DNA of 64,000 nucleotides from assembly GCA_910587655.1 (NCBI GenBank), contig CAJUND010000014.1, positions 14,221-78,220 of the forward strand, read 5' to 3'. Under the pieces are notes generated by a model. The model made no database searches. It was not told the DNA's origin and was given only the letters and a program-made list of their open reading frames with translations. Both the position numbers and the translations under genes were made by a program. Numbering within the stretch: position 1 is the first letter of the stretch; each line of letters begins with the position of its first letter. Shown here in pieces: positions 8,512 to 17,554 of the stretch. This DNA comes from an uncultured Agathobacter sp. Its GTDB lineage: Bacteria; Bacillota; Clostridia; Lachnospirales; Lachnospiraceae.

Positions 8512-9019
8512 CCTCCAAACCGCTTTTTAATATTGCTCTTGCTTTATGAAGTCTGCTCTTAACTGTGCCTGCCGGAATATGCATGACGGCGGCAATTTCC
8601 TCGATGGGCAGTTCCCTGGAATAATATAAGTACACCGGTATCTGGAATTTGTCCGGAAGCTGCGCGGTAAGTTTTCTGACCATCTGTATGGTTTCCTTAC
8701 GGACAATCTTTTCCTCTAAAGACTGTTCGTCTGCCGGATAAATTTCCTCAATCTGCTCATCCAGCACAGTCAGGGGACAGATGCGTCTCCTTCTTGCAAT
8801 CCTGCGCCTTTTATTCTTCCACTGTCTTAGCACAATCCCCAGCAGAAAGCTTTTGGGATTGCCCAGTGCATCAATTTTTTTATATTTTTCCATGGCTGCC
8901 AGCATGGTATCCTGGTACAGTTCGTCTGCCTCGTCCCTGCTTCTTGCAAGCTGCAGACAGAACGAATATACCTCGGAGCCCATCGTGTTCACCAGATTCT
9001 CAAATGCGTCGTATTCCAT
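8504..9019 (-). CDS. ECF-type RNA polymerase sigma factor
   Basis: A 171-residue sigma-70 family protein with region 2 at about residues 10-75 (SRDEADELYQDTMLAAMEKY) and region 4 at about 110-165 (LPIEEIAAVMHIPAGTVKSR, then LHKARAIL). Region 3 is absent, as in ECF sigma factors, and a basic stretch KNKRRRIARRRR lies between the domains. The ATG at 9019 has GGAGG close upstream, better than the longer frame from 9055. It is cotranscribed with the anti-sigma gene downstream. Its regulon is unknown. Confidence 0.92.
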   Translation of the reverse strand: MEYDAFENLVNTMGSEVYSFCLQLARSRDEADELYQDTMLAAMEKYKKIDALGNPKSFLLGIVLRQWKNKRRRIARRRRICPLTVLDEQIEEIYPADEQSLEEKIVRKETIQMVRKLTAQLPDKFQIPVYLYYSRELPIEEIAAVMHIPAGTVKSRLHKARAILKSGLEED

Positions 9020-9117
9020 ATTTCCTCCGTAGGTTACGGACATTGTCCATTTCAAAAAGCTTTTTGTGTCCTACACCTATATGTTGTCACGGGTGGAAAG
9101 AGGGTTCATTTTTTCTG

Positions 9118-9904
9118 TTATATTTTACTCTTTTTGATTGCGTTATGCAGTCCGGCAAATAATTCATCATAGTGCCGGCATTCTTTCAGGCTGACGACAG
9201 CTATATGAAGCGCCAGGGGGATTTCCTGGTCCCCAAAAGATATTCATCATCCGTATTTTCTCTGCAATCTGCTTCGCATATGCCTCCCTGCTGCTTGCCG
9301 TTAAGACGCAGAATTCATCGCCTCCAATACGGAATACAAGATCCTCCTCGGCAGATGCCGCTACCATGCGGCGCATCTGCTCCAGAATTGCCAGATCCCC
9401 TGCTTTTCTTGAAATCTCGTTGACCGCCACCATATTTTTGATATCACAAAGAACAAAATAGCAGTCTTTCCTTTCCTGGAATAAATCGTATAACTCACTG
9501 ATATCCACGTGTTTTCTCTGCATAATATAATTGTCTCCTTTCCTGGGAGGTACATATAACCTCGGAAAAAGTTCTGTAAATTTCGCTTTACGAAATTCAG
9601 AAGGTTTACAGTTCCATACCTGTTCAAATGCACGTGCAAAGGACTCGTGCGTGCTGTATCCGTACATAACTGCAATGTCTAATATGGATGTCTTCTGCTG
9701 CTGTGACAACTGCCTGGCGGCTAACATCATTCTTCTTCGGACAATGTAATCATGCACGGAAATATCATGCACACTGCGAAATAATTTTTCAAGGGTGGAT
9801 TTTGAGCAGAAACAGAAACCTGCAACATCCTCCGTTTTAATTTCATCACCCAGATGGGCTTCTATATATTCAAGGGCTGACATTAAAGTTTCTATATTCC
9901 GCAT
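9118..9904 (-). pseudogene. AraC-type regulator fused to GGDEF domain, frameshifted
   Basis: The N-terminal 100 residues are an AraC/XylS helix-turn-helix domain (KTSILDIAVMYGYSTHESFA, then ARAFEQVWNCKPSEFRKAKF). After a linker comes a short GGDEF-type diguanylate cyclase domain with DIKNMVAVN near residue 153 and the signature FRIGGDEFCVLT near residue 196. The open frame then runs into unrelated sequence and stops at 9167. If one G is removed from a GGGG run (9231-9234), the frame continues IPLALHIAVVSLKECRHYDE and ends at 9118, which is how a GGDEF domain should finish. So this is one gene with a single-base insertion in a homopolymer, either real or a sequencing error. It ends about 100 bases before the ECF sigma start. 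Confidence 0.75.
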
Positions 9905-9994
9905 AATTTTTCCGCCTTTCCGATATCGTTAATTTATTATAACAGGGATTTGGGTATTCGGTTTGATATTTTGAATACATTATGTGATTCCAAT

Positions 9995-10029
9995 AAAAAA
10001 CACTGCATGGTTTCTGATTCCATGCAGTG
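9995..10029 (-). terminator. Terminator of the Rpn-type nuclease gene
   Basis: CACTGCATGG (10001-10010) pairs perfectly with CCATGCAGTG (10020-10029); on the minus strand it is followed by TTTTTT. Confidence 0.9.
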
Positions 10030-10040
10030 CATATACTTTC

Positions 10041-10976
10041 CTACTGTGGTGTTGATGTGATTTTACCAGCGGCATCCAGCATTTTAATATCAAAATCTCC
10101 CGGAAGGTAGCCGAACTCCTTCAGTTTGCTTAAAAGCTCTTCCCTTTCTTCTTCCCTTCCACGTTCTATTCCTTCCTGAAATAATTCTTCTACTGCTTTA
10201 CACATATTTCCATCCTCCTTTTCCGATTCCTGACTGAATTTGAAGCTTAATAAAACCGACAGCAGCTTCATGGTATCCGTATCCAGCTTCTGGTAAGCCG
10301 GATTACTGTGTACCAGTGCATACAGCTTGTTTTTATCACCGGACGCCTGTACCGCAGCCAGCGCTGTTCCCAGTTCTGTCTGAAACATGTGATTGTCACT
10401 GATTTCACAGGGTACAACAAGATTAAGTCTGTAATCAGGAATAAACGCTGCTATACTGCCGCTCAAATCCAGCATTTCATGCAGACTTCTGGGAGCATCC
10501 CATTTTTCCGCACCCCAGTATAACACAATCGTAATTACCGGTTTCAGCCTGCATTCCGATGTTATACCCGATAAAAATTCAGCGGAAGATTTAAGCTTCT
10601 TTTCTGTATGATTTGTTTTCTTAAAATCTGCAATTTGTGAAGCGTAATTTAAGGCATCATAAAGCATTCCCCTGACCGGCATTACATAATTGATTTCCGT
10701 CTGGTTTTCTATGCCGATTACTGCCAGACACATTTCCCCGTTTTCTTTTATAACCGCATTCTTTAATACATCACGGTACTTTTGTATAGAAACAGATTCC
10801 GCTCTTTTTCCCTCCCTGGCGGAATAGAAAAAATTCAGTATTTCGGTTGTATCCTTTTCTTCCAAATCCCCGCCCACGATGACCTGCCTGCCATGAAACA
10901 AAACGGCATTGCACAAATCAGCAAATCTTCTGCTGTCTTGCATATATTCTTTTGTTATATTGTCCTTTTTCCCCAT
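10041..10976 (-). CDS. Rpn family recombination-promoting nuclease/putative transposase
   Basis: A 311-residue protein of the YhgA-like Rpn group, relatives of PD-(D/E)XK nucleases that promote RecA-independent recombination in E. coli. It shows the usual opening RRFADLCNAVLFHGRQVI and GGDLEEKDTTEILNF, a central domain with ENGEMCLAVIGIENQTEINY (the putative nuclease core), and the usual charged C-terminal tail with GIERGREEEREELL. Lachnospiraceae often carry many such genes. It is monocistronic, with its own promoter and terminator. Confidence 0.83.
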   Translation of the reverse strand: MGKKDNITKEYMQDSRRFADLCNAVLFHGRQVIVGGDLEEKDTTEILNFFYSAREGKRAESVSIQKYRDVLKNAVIKENGEMCLAVIGIENQTEINYVMPVRGMLYDALNYASQIADFKKTNHTEKKLKSSAEFLSGITSECRLKPVITIVLYWGAEKWDAPRSLHEMLDLSGSIAAFIPDYRLNLVVPCEISDNHMFQTELGTALAAVQASGDKNKLYALVHSNPAYQKLDTDTMKLLSVLLSFKFSQESEKEDGNMCKAVEELFQEGIERGREEEREELLSKLKEFGYLPGDFDIKMLDAAGKITSTPQ

Positions 10977-10997
10977 AAATAACCTTTCTTATCTTAT

Positions 10998-11026
10998 AGT
11001 ATAGCATGCCATGTATGCTTTTACAA
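10998..11026 (-). promoter_or_regulatory. Promoter of the Rpn-type gene
   Basis: On the minus strand TTGTAA (11021-11026) and TATACT (10998-11003) are 17 bases apart, just upstream of the start at 10976. Confidence 0.65.
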
Positions 11027-11042
11027 GCTGTCATGTTTTTCT

Positions 11043-12110
11043 TCAAATACAGAACGCTGCATAAAGCGGCACGGTCTTTTTCCCATCCCCGAAACCAAAA
11101 TTTTTCGCGGAAAGCTTAATTGCATATGCCGGCTGATAAGTTTGCATATAAACCCTTAAGCTCTCTGCCCTGGTATTGTCGGCAGACTTAACCTCGACCG
11201 GAATCAGCTGTCCGTCACGCTGAATGACAAAATCTATTTCGGCACCGCGCTCTGATTCCCAGTAGAACGTCTGATAACCGTTTATGGTAAGCTGCACATT
11301 GACATAATTTTCCGCCATGCCGCCCTTAAAATCGTTTAGTTCCTCAACCATATAAAGAACGTCATTTGCCACTAAATTTTTCTTTGCACAAAGCAGCCCC
11401 AAATCAGAAACATAGATTTTAAATGCATTGATATCATTTAAATAACTTGCAAGTATGGTATCCTGTGTATGGCGGACAAGGATATTGTCCTTTGTCTGGA
11501 CATACTGCATGACGCATTCCGGCATACCGCCTGTCACCAGATACTGGCGGTAAAGCTGCATCGCCATATCATGTAAAGCGGATGGCAGCGGCGTGTCAGT
11601 CAAAAAGCACTGCTTAATCTGCTCCACCAGTCCTTCCTCACCAAGCGCCAGCAGAAACTCCTCCATATCCATGGGATACAAAGTTTTGATATCGACCTTC
11701 CCAACCGGAAAAGAAAATTCCGCCCTGTTGACTGCAACGGCGAGCAGGCTTCCCGCCACGATAATATGATAATCCGGCGCATTCTCACAAAAATATTTAA
11801 GCGATGTCAGCGCCCGCTCACAAAGCTGCACCTCGTCAAAAACAATCAGCGTTTTTTCCCTGACAATCGTCTGCCCTGCAATATGGGACAGCACGGGTAT
11901 CAGGTAATCAGGGCTTAAATCTTCCTCAAAGGTTGCATTCAGCTTTGGATTTGTCTCAAAATTGAAATATGCCACATTCTCATAATGGGTGCGTCCAAAT
12001 TCCAGAACGGAATATGTCTTTCCCACCTGCCTTGCTCCCTGCAGAATCAGGGGTTTGCGGTATTCGTTTTCCTTCCATTCTTTCAGGTATCTTACAATTT
12101 TCCTATACAT
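11043..12110 (-). CDS. AAA ATPase with DUF4143 nuclease-like domain, internally shortened
   Basis: A 355-residue protein of the ATP-binding DUF4143 family. Walker A is GARQVGKT (residues 25-32), Walker B LIVFDEVQ (about 88-95), and the C-terminal PD-(D/E)XK-like part shows EIDFVIQRDGQLIPVEVKSA. Members are usually around 430 residues. Here ILASYLNDI (about residue 236) is joined directly to NAFKIYVSDLG, so some 70-80 residues that normally lie between these blocks are missing. The frame is intact, so this looks like an in-frame deletion. The start has AAGGAG seven bases upstream. The cellular role of the family is poorly known. Confidence 0.82.
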   Translation of the reverse strand: MYRKIVRYLKEWKENEYRKPLILQGARQVGKTYSVLEFGRTHYENVAYFNFETNPKLNATFEEDLSPDYLIPVLSHIAGQTIVREKTLIVFDEVQLCERALTSLKYFCENAPDYHIIVAGSLLAVAVNRAEFSFPVGKVDIKTLYPMDMEEFLLALGEEGLVEQIKQCFLTDTPLPSALHDMAMQLYRQYLVTGGMPECVMQYVQTKDNILVRHTQDTILASYLNDINAFKIYVSDLGLLCAKKNLVANDVLYMVEELNDFKGGMAENYVNVQLTINGYQTFYWESERGAEIDFVIQRDGQLIPVEVKSADNTRAESLRVYMQTYQPAYAIKLSAKNFGFGDGKKTVPLYAAFCI

Positions 12111-12133
12111 AAATACGCTCCTTACCGGGTGTA

Positions 12134-12162
12134 AGTATAGTATAATTCATATTCGTGTACAA
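12134..12162 (-). promoter_or_regulatory. Promoter of the DUF4143 ATPase gene
   Basis: On the minus strand TTGTAC (12157-12162), 17 bases, TATACT (12134-12139), 24 bases before the start codon at 12110. Confidence 0.6.
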
Positions 12163-12294
12163 AATAACATAAAAATATATAAAATTAACACTAAATTACA
12201 TGAATAAAATCCTAAAACCAACAAAAAACTACATGTATAAAAAAATTACAAACATCATCCATTTTATGGCGGAAAAAGATAAAATGATTGGTAA
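12163..12294. other. AT-rich spacer without recognised features
   Basis: A very AT-rich stretch between the ATPase promoter and the terminator that follows the DUF4026 unit. I see no credible open frame or structured RNA in it. Confidence 0.5.
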
Positions 12295-12325
12295 ACAAAA
12301 CTGGCACAGATTTTTATCTGCGCCA
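12295..12325 (-). terminator. Terminator downstream of the DUF4026 unit
   Basis: TGGCACAGAT (12302-12311) and ATCTGCGCCA (12316-12325) pair with one G-U type exchange around a four-base loop; on the minus strand GTTTTGTTT follows. Confidence 0.75.
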
Positions 12326-12431
12326 TCTGTAAAAACTATAAAATAAACTGTTTTTAAATCTCATCTTTATACCGAAGTTCTTTGAGTTTAAATATTGTTG
12401 GCAGGGTAAACGCCTCCTTCTTTTTCGTATC

Positions 12432-12590
12432 TCATGTGATACTCTGCCTGTTATTCCTGCAAAAATCAACCAAATCACGCATCTCATTATCATCAAACCC
12501 TTCCCTGTTTATTACATGCATCTTATTCAGGTTAATGGTTGCATTTTTAAAGAAATACACGGAACATACTTCATACAACTCTCCATTCAA
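12432..12590 (-). CDS. Possible 52-residue ORF directly after the DUF4026 gene
   Basis: A short open frame that begins with TTG one base after the stop codon of the DUF4026 gene and encodes a coherent peptide, with NREGFDDNEMRDLVDFCRNN near its end. It may be translated by re-initiation, or may be the relic of a longer gene; the 100 bases after its stop are AT-rich and frame-broken up to the terminator. I do not recognise a family. Confidence 0.3.
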   Translation of the reverse strand: MNGELYEVCSVYFFKNATINLNKMHVINREGFDDNEMRDLVDFCRNNRQSIT

Positions 12591-12591
12591 T

Positions 12592-13866
12592 TCATGTCAT
12601 CTGGTACGCATCATCCGGCGTATACCGCTCCTCCTTCGTCATCACCAGCCAGTCGGTCAGGTCAGACTCCGGGTAGGTGCGCACATCCCCCTGGTGCAGT
12701 CCGCTGACATAATATGGCTCCTGTGTCAGCTCTGCGGTAAGCTGCCCGTCCTTTGCCTCTTTTAACTCAAACCAGATATGTTCTTTACTGTTTTCATTTT
12801 CTTTATATTCATCATCCACTTCCAGCCCGATTTTGGTAAGGATAACGGTGTCGGGTCTGCCAAGCATTTCCTTCATATACGGCAGACGTTCCAGCGCAAG
12901 CGCTTTCATCCGCGCCGTTTCCTTGTTGGTAATCATATAAAGCGGATTATCCTTCAGCACTTTGTCAAATACCTTTACCGCGGAATACTTCTGGTTTTCC
13001 AGATTTTCCGGAGTGGTATAGCAGAAAATGCAGCAGGTATTTCCATTATGCCCCTGTTTTCTGTCACGTCTGCCGCCTAAAAGCCTTGCCCCATAGCCGT
13101 CCACCGCTTCCTCCCAGTCTACAAGTGTTACAAACAGCGGAATATCATCCGTTACCCTTGCAAGGTAAAGCGGCTCTTTTAACTCCGGTGCGCCATCCTC
13201 AAGAATCCGGTTTGCCAGATTCTCCACGATGTTATACTGCGCCTGGTAGGTATCCTTTGTGGAATCCAGTATTTCCAGTTCCGGAAGGTGGCAGCGGTTC
13301 AGGCCGTGCGTATGTAACCAGACATTTCCCAGACGGGAGGAAACAGCCTGCACAATGTAAATATAACGCGGCGCAGGCGATACGCCGGATTCTGCAGCCA
13401 TGCGCACCCACTTGCCGGATAACACCTTTTCTGCACTGCAGTCCAGTACTGCAATGGCATCCGGCAGGACGGAGGCAATGATTTTAAGCTGCGCATGGTA
13501 AGACGCCTGGGCATCCTCCGTAAACTCCATCTCAACCATCAGTCCCAGCTCGGCATTTGCCACACGCTGCATATCCACATCGCGGAAAAAATGCTGCAGG
13601 CGGTACATGGACGGAATCTCAACCGGATACGGGGAAAGCTCTGCCGTATACTCGCAGTCCTCAATCTTCACACGAATTTTTAATTTGCCGGATGAAGAAT
13701 CATCATTCTCCAGGCGCTCTTCAAGCAAATCCAGCATTCTGCTGCTTTTCAGGTCAAAAACCAGTTTACGGAAATTGACAACTTCGTCCCTTGTCTCCGG
13801 AACTGCTAACATATAGGAGGTTTCATCAACGTTTGTTTCTCTTTTTGCTTTTTGAAATAATCTCAT
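12592..13866 (-). CDS. DUF4026/DUF2314 domain protein
   Basis: A 424-residue cytoplasmic-looking protein. The larger N-terminal part resembles DUF4026 proteins (LHTHGLNRCHLPELEILDS near residue 182, GARLLGGRRDRKQGHNGNTC near 260). The last 75 residues resemble DUF2314, with EHIWFELKEAKDGQLTAELT, then YYVSGLHQGDVRTYPESDLTDW. Function is unknown for both. It lies alone between two terminators on the minus strand. The DUF names are from remembered motif patterns. Confidence 0.7.
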   Translation of the reverse strand: MRLFQKAKRETNVDETSYMLAVPETRDEVVNFRKLVFDLKSSRMLDLLEERLENDDSSSGKLKIRVKIEDCEYTAELSPYPVEIPSMYRLQHFFRDVDMQRVANAELGLMVEMEFTEDAQASYHAQLKIIASVLPDAIAVLDCSAEKVLSGKWVRMAAESGVSPAPRYIYIVQAVSSRLGNVWLHTHGLNRCHLPELEILDSTKDTYQAQYNIVENLANRILEDGAPELKEPLYLARVTDDIPLFVTLVDWEEAVDGYGARLLGGRRDRKQGHNGNTCCIFCYTTPENLENQKYSAVKVFDKVLKDNPLYMITNKETARMKALALERLPYMKEMLGRPDTVILTKIGLEVDDEYKENENSKEHIWFELKEAKDGQLTAELTQEPYYVSGLHQGDVRTYPESDLTDWLVMTKEERYTPDDAYQMT

Positions 13867-13965
13867 GGTAAATTCCTATTCTCTTTTTGTAAAATATATT
13901 CTCTGTCTACTACAATACTGTATTTCTGTTATTCTGACAAGGTGTAAAATGCTGGCTGGTAAAAA

Positions 13966-13996
13966 AACACCTGAACCTTGTGCAGATTCAGGTGTT
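13966..13996. terminator. Terminator after the lipoprotein gene
   Basis: AACACCTGAA (13966-13975) pairs perfectly with TTCAGGTGTT (13987-13996); T-rich tracts follow on both strands. It separates the lipoprotein gene from the DUF4026 gene downstream on the minus strand. Confidence 0.85.
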
Positions 13997-14013
13997 TTTA
14001 TTTCATTATTTCA

Positions 14014-15045
14014 TTATTTGATTTTAAATTTAATTGTCGTTTTGTTTCCCGCCTTATCAGTCAGCACCAGTTTGTGCGTTCCTTTTTTCTTTATTACTTT
14101 TCCGCTCTTTACTGTTTTTCCATCCAGTTTTGCTGATTTGATTCCGCTTGTTTTATCGGAAAAAGTAATCTTCTTGCTGGATTTATAGGTTTTGCCATTT
14201 TTGATGTTTGACGTCGGTTTTGTTTTATCAATGGTAAATTTCAGGGTCTGCTTTGTACCGCCAAACAGCTCCGCAAAAACCGTGTACCTGCCATCCTCGC
14301 TGCATACAGTTACATTATACGGATGCTTATCATCAGAAAACGGAGAAGCTTTTCCATTGATTTTTAAACTCATGGAACGGATAACTCCGTCTGCTGTATC
14401 AATCTTTACTGTCTGTTTCTTTTTGTAGTACTTTCCTTCTGATGCACCGGAAATGGTAAGGTTTGTTCCTTTTAACAGGTTTTCGTCCGCTACGGCATAG
14501 ACAATGTCCGGATCCTCCATCCCCGCTGAGTTTAATGCGTCAGCAGTTAATGTATTTCCCTCAAAAGATACATTTGATTTTGCAACTGTAAACGGCAGTT
14601 CCATCTGCAGATTCATAAATGAAATCTGCTTCATTAAATTCTCCATTTCGCTCATATTAATGTCGCTGCCAATATCTGCATCATTAATATCATAAGCATA
14701 ACTGCTGGTGTAGATAACCAGACAGTTCTCGTCTATTCTGCCCAGCTGCTGTTCAAACTCTTCCTTTGTCAGCGTCTGGTCCGTTTTCTGTACATAGTAG
14801 GTGGTTCCGTCCTTTTCCTCCTTTTCCATGCCGCTCTGAAGTACATACTCTTCAAAAACCTCATCACTGTCTATTTCCAGCAATTCTTTCATCTCCTCCT
14901 TCGTGGAATACAGGGTTGTGCTGATTTTTGACGTCAGATTTTTGTCAATCGTGTACTTTGTGTCCATTCCGCATCCGCCAAACAGACTTCCTGCCAGCAT
15001 CAGAACCGACAGGACTGCTGCAGCTTTCTTTTTCATATTTTTCAT
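14014..15045 (-). CDS. Secreted lipoprotein of unknown function with Ig-like C-terminus
   Basis: A 343-residue protein with a lipoprotein signal peptide: basic start, hydrophobic AAAVLSVLMLAGSLFGGC, and the likely lipidated Cys at residue 25. The mature protein is polar with no recognised enzyme motif. The last 80 residues (GIKSAKLDGKTV, LVLTDKAGNKTTIKFKI) resemble bacterial Ig-like surface domains. AGGAGG lies close before the ATG, and a consensus promoter lies 50 bases upstream. Expected on the outer face of the membrane. Confidence 0.8.
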   Translation of the reverse strand: MKNMKKKAAAVLSVLMLAGSLFGGCGMDTKYTIDKNLTSKISTTLYSTKEEMKELLEIDSDEVFEEYVLQSGMEKEEKDGTTYYVQKTDQTLTKEEFEQQLGRIDENCLVIYTSSYAYDINDADIGSDINMSEMENLMKQISFMNLQMELPFTVAKSNVSFEGNTLTADALNSAGMEDPDIVYAVADENLLKGTNLTISGASEGKYYKKKQTVKIDTADGVIRSMSLKINGKASPFSDDKHPYNVTVCSEDGRYTVFAELFGGTKQTLKFTIDKTKPTSNIKNGKTYKSSKKITFSDKTSGIKSAKLDGKTVKSGKVIKKKGTHKLVLTDKAGNKTTIKFKIK

Positions 15046-15094
15046 GTTTCCTCCTTCTGGCTTTCGCCCTTCTGTTTTATCTGTTTATATCATA

Positions 15095-15123
15095 TATATA
15101 CACCAGTATCCAGCCTTTGTCAA
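15095..15123 (-). promoter_or_regulatory. Promoter of the lipoprotein gene
   Basis: On the minus strand TTGACA (15118-15123), a 17-base spacer and TATATA (15095-15100). Confidence 0.7.
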
Positions 15124-15143
15124 GCTGTGAACCGGATATTTAG

Positions 15144-16118
15144 TTACATTCTCTCTATCACCTGCAGACCTAAAATACTGCTTGCAATAATAAAAATAAG
15201 AAACCACAGGGAAGTAAATGCATATTTGTAACACGCACGCTTTTCCATTGCATTCTTTATTCCGCTCCTCACATGATTTCGTTCTTTTAACAGAACAATC
15301 ACAGCAAATACAAAAAACACCAGCATAATCCCATATACAATTATTAACTGAACGGAATCAGAAAAACCGCTTACGGCTTTACACAGCACTTCAGAAAATA
15401 AACAGTTATTTAAAACATGGAACAGAACCGACCATTTAATGGAATAATTCATCGCCACATACCCCAGAACAAGACCTGCTGCAATTCCAAACAGAGACTG
15501 CACCAGATTCTGGTGCATCAGTCCAAACAGAACAGCCGATATTACAATGGCAAACGATTTCCCGTACTTTTGCAGGCTCCTCATCACAAATCCACGGTAA
15601 ATCAGTTCTTCTGCAACCGGCCCGGCAAAACTGCAGTAGAGAAACATGGATACCGTCAGGCTTCCTCCCATTGCTATGTCCTCTCCGGATTCCGCCGTAT
15701 ATCCAAACAGATTTAATCCATATTCCACCGCACTGCCAAACAGTGAAAAGGGTAACTGAATCCCCATAAACACAGTAAAGCATTTGAAAAATGAATGGAT
15801 ATCCATTCTCCGGTTCTCACCAAAAACCTGCCCGTCCGGAATTTTTTTTCTGGTAATCAGCCAGACAAGAAAGACTCCCAGTATACTAAACAGCAGGTAT
15901 TCCATACCGCTTTTCATCATATGATCCCAAAAACCAGGATCATCCAGCACCTTCTCTGCATCAGCAATTCCTGCATTCACTACCGCGATAACAGAACGCA
16001 GAATCATGCTCATTAACATAATTATAAACAAAAGAAGGGTATTTAAAATGACGGCAAGGGAAATTCTGTTCACGTCAGATTTTAACCGTTTTTTCACTGC
16101 CCTGTCATGCAAATCCAA
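15144..16118 (-). CDS. CPBP family intramembrane glutamic endopeptidase
   Basis: A membrane protein of about 324 residues in the CPBP (CAAX protease and bacteriocin-processing) family, which cleave peptides within the membrane. The catalytic motifs are EELIYRGFVMRSL (EExxxR), FGLMHQN (FxxxH) and HVLNN (HxxxN), set in about eight membrane segments. The longest frame begins at TTG 16175, but an in-frame TTG at 16118 lies eight bases after GGGGAGG and is the better start. It follows an AgrC-like kinase and LytTR regulator on the same strand, so a part in processing or self-protection against a peptide is plausible but unproven. Confidence 0.82.
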   Translation of the reverse strand: MDLHDRAVKKRLKSDVNRISLAVILNTLLLFIIMLMSMILRSVIAVVNAGIADAEKVLDDPGFWDHMMKSGMEYLLFSILGVFLVWLITRKKIPDGQVFGENRRMDIHSFFKCFTVFMGIQLPFSLFGSAVEYGLNLFGYTAESGEDIAMGGSLTVSMFLYCSFAGPVAEELIYRGFVMRSLQKYGKSFAIVISAVLFGLMHQNLVQSLFGIAAGLVLGYVAMNYSIKWSVLFHVLNNCLFSEVLCKAVSGFSDSVQLIIVYGIMLVFFVFAVIVLLKERNHVRSGIKNAMEKRACYKYAFTSLWFLIFIIASSILGLQVIERM

Positions 16119-16204
16119 TGATAACACCTCCCCTCCGGTAACAGCCCTGCAGTTATCATACATGCCAGTCCACAATCAAAGGTGGTTTTTGTTGCGAAAG
16201 GATT

Positions 16205-17530
16205 CTATTTTGTTGTAAACGGATTCTGGAGCATTACCTGCAGGACAAACCGCTTTTCCCCTTCCTGTTCTTCAACAAATGCCTCTGTATCCCCACCGTA
16301 TTTTTTTGCCACAGAGCTGATATTAAGAAGACCGAATCCATGATTTACATTATCCTTTTTACTGGTTCTTCCCGTCCTGGTTCCGGTACCTTCATCTGCC
16401 GATACCGGATTTTCAAAAAGAATGGATATATAGCTCCCCTGAACCTGCATCCTGATCCGAATCCAGCGGTCTTTTGGTAAATGATTCTTTACCGCTTCCA
16501 GTGCATTATCCATCGCATTGGCAAAAACCGTACATAAATCAACCTGTTCAATTCTGCAGTCCTGCGGCAGGACGCCCTCTGACTCAATGGATATCCGGTT
16601 TAGCACGGCAATCTGGTTTTTTTCATTTATAATAGCATCAACCAGTGAATTTCCGGTCTGTATTTCAGTATGCAGCCTTTCCACCGCAATACCAATGGAA
16701 TGCAGGTATTGTTTAGCCCCGTCATAATCACCTGCATTTAATAAATGTTCCAGGGCATGCAGATGGTTTCGCATGTCATGCCGTATTTTCCTTGTTTCAG
16801 ACTGTGTATTCCGGTACGCCTGAAAATGTGAAATTTCTGCATCAAGATAGCGTTTATTTAAATCCGCAACTGCACTGTAATATGATTCTTTATTCCCCCT
16901 CAGGATAAAAGCAATTAATACAATGGTTAATGCTTCGGCTGCAATTGCCATCAGAAAAAGGATTACATCTGCATTATGCACGATGTCTGTTATCACTGCC
17001 TGGATAACCAGCGCACAGCAAAACTGGAAAACAGAAATAAAATTGAGCAGAAACCGTTCTGTCAGACTGTAAACCCGGTACTGCTTCTCCATGCGAAATC
17101 TCTTCCTCCAGTTTCGTCCAAAAATCCAGAACAGAATAACAAATATATCTGTAAGCAGGCTTTCTGTCGTTTCATACCCGCTTTCCAGTTCCGGCGTAAA
17201 ATCCGGCAGCAGACAGAGCGTTGCATGAAACATATTTACCAGCCCTGCACAAAGCCCCATCACCGGTATTACAAGAAAAAATCCCCTGATTCTGCGCCCT
17301 GTACTGCAGATGGCAAAATAAGCGCCTGCCATAAGCAGAAATATACATGCATATGTATCCGTCTCACAAAAACCTGCAATAATACAGAGTACCATAATTC
17401 CAGTCCCGTATAAAATCCGTTCTGCCTTTTTGTTCCCCAAATTCGGAAGAAGAAATATGTATCTGGCAACCATCACAAATTCCGCCATCAGGCAGACTGC
17501 ACTGACTGCATTCCATAAAAATTCTACCAT
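16205..17530 (-). CDS. AgrC-like sensor histidine kinase (GHKL type)
   Basis: A 441-residue kinase with six or seven N-terminal membrane segments (about residues 1-210), as in peptide-sensing AgrC/ComD kinases. The phospho-acceptor region is KIRHDMRNHLHALEHLL near residue 248, the N box NAMDNALEAVKNHLP near 340, and the G box HGFGLLNISSVAKKYGG near 400. It lies 24 bases after the LytTR response regulator and is surely its partner. No AgrD-like precursor peptide or AgrB-like processor is recognisable nearby, so the signal is unknown. Confidence 0.9.
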   Translation of the reverse strand: MVEFLWNAVSAVCLMAEFVMVARYIFLLPNLGNKKAERILYGTGIMVLCIIAGFCETDTYACIFLLMAGAYFAICSTGRRIRGFFLVIPVMGLCAGLVNMFHATLCLLPDFTPELESGYETTESLLTDIFVILFWIFGRNWRKRFRMEKQYRVYSLTERFLLNFISVFQFCCALVIQAVITDIVHNADVILFLMAIAAEALTIVLIAFILRGNKESYYSAVADLNKRYLDAEISHFQAYRNTQSETRKIRHDMRNHLHALEHLLNAGDYDGAKQYLHSIGIAVERLHTEIQTGNSLVDAIINEKNQIAVLNRISIESEGVLPQDCRIEQVDLCTVFANAMDNALEAVKNHLPKDRWIRIRMQVQGSYISILFENPVSADEGTGTRTGRTSKKDNVNHGFGLLNISSVAKKYGGDTEAFVEEQEGEKRFVLQVMLQNPFTTK

Positions 17531-17554
17531 TTTATAACCCTTTCCCGGCTGAAC

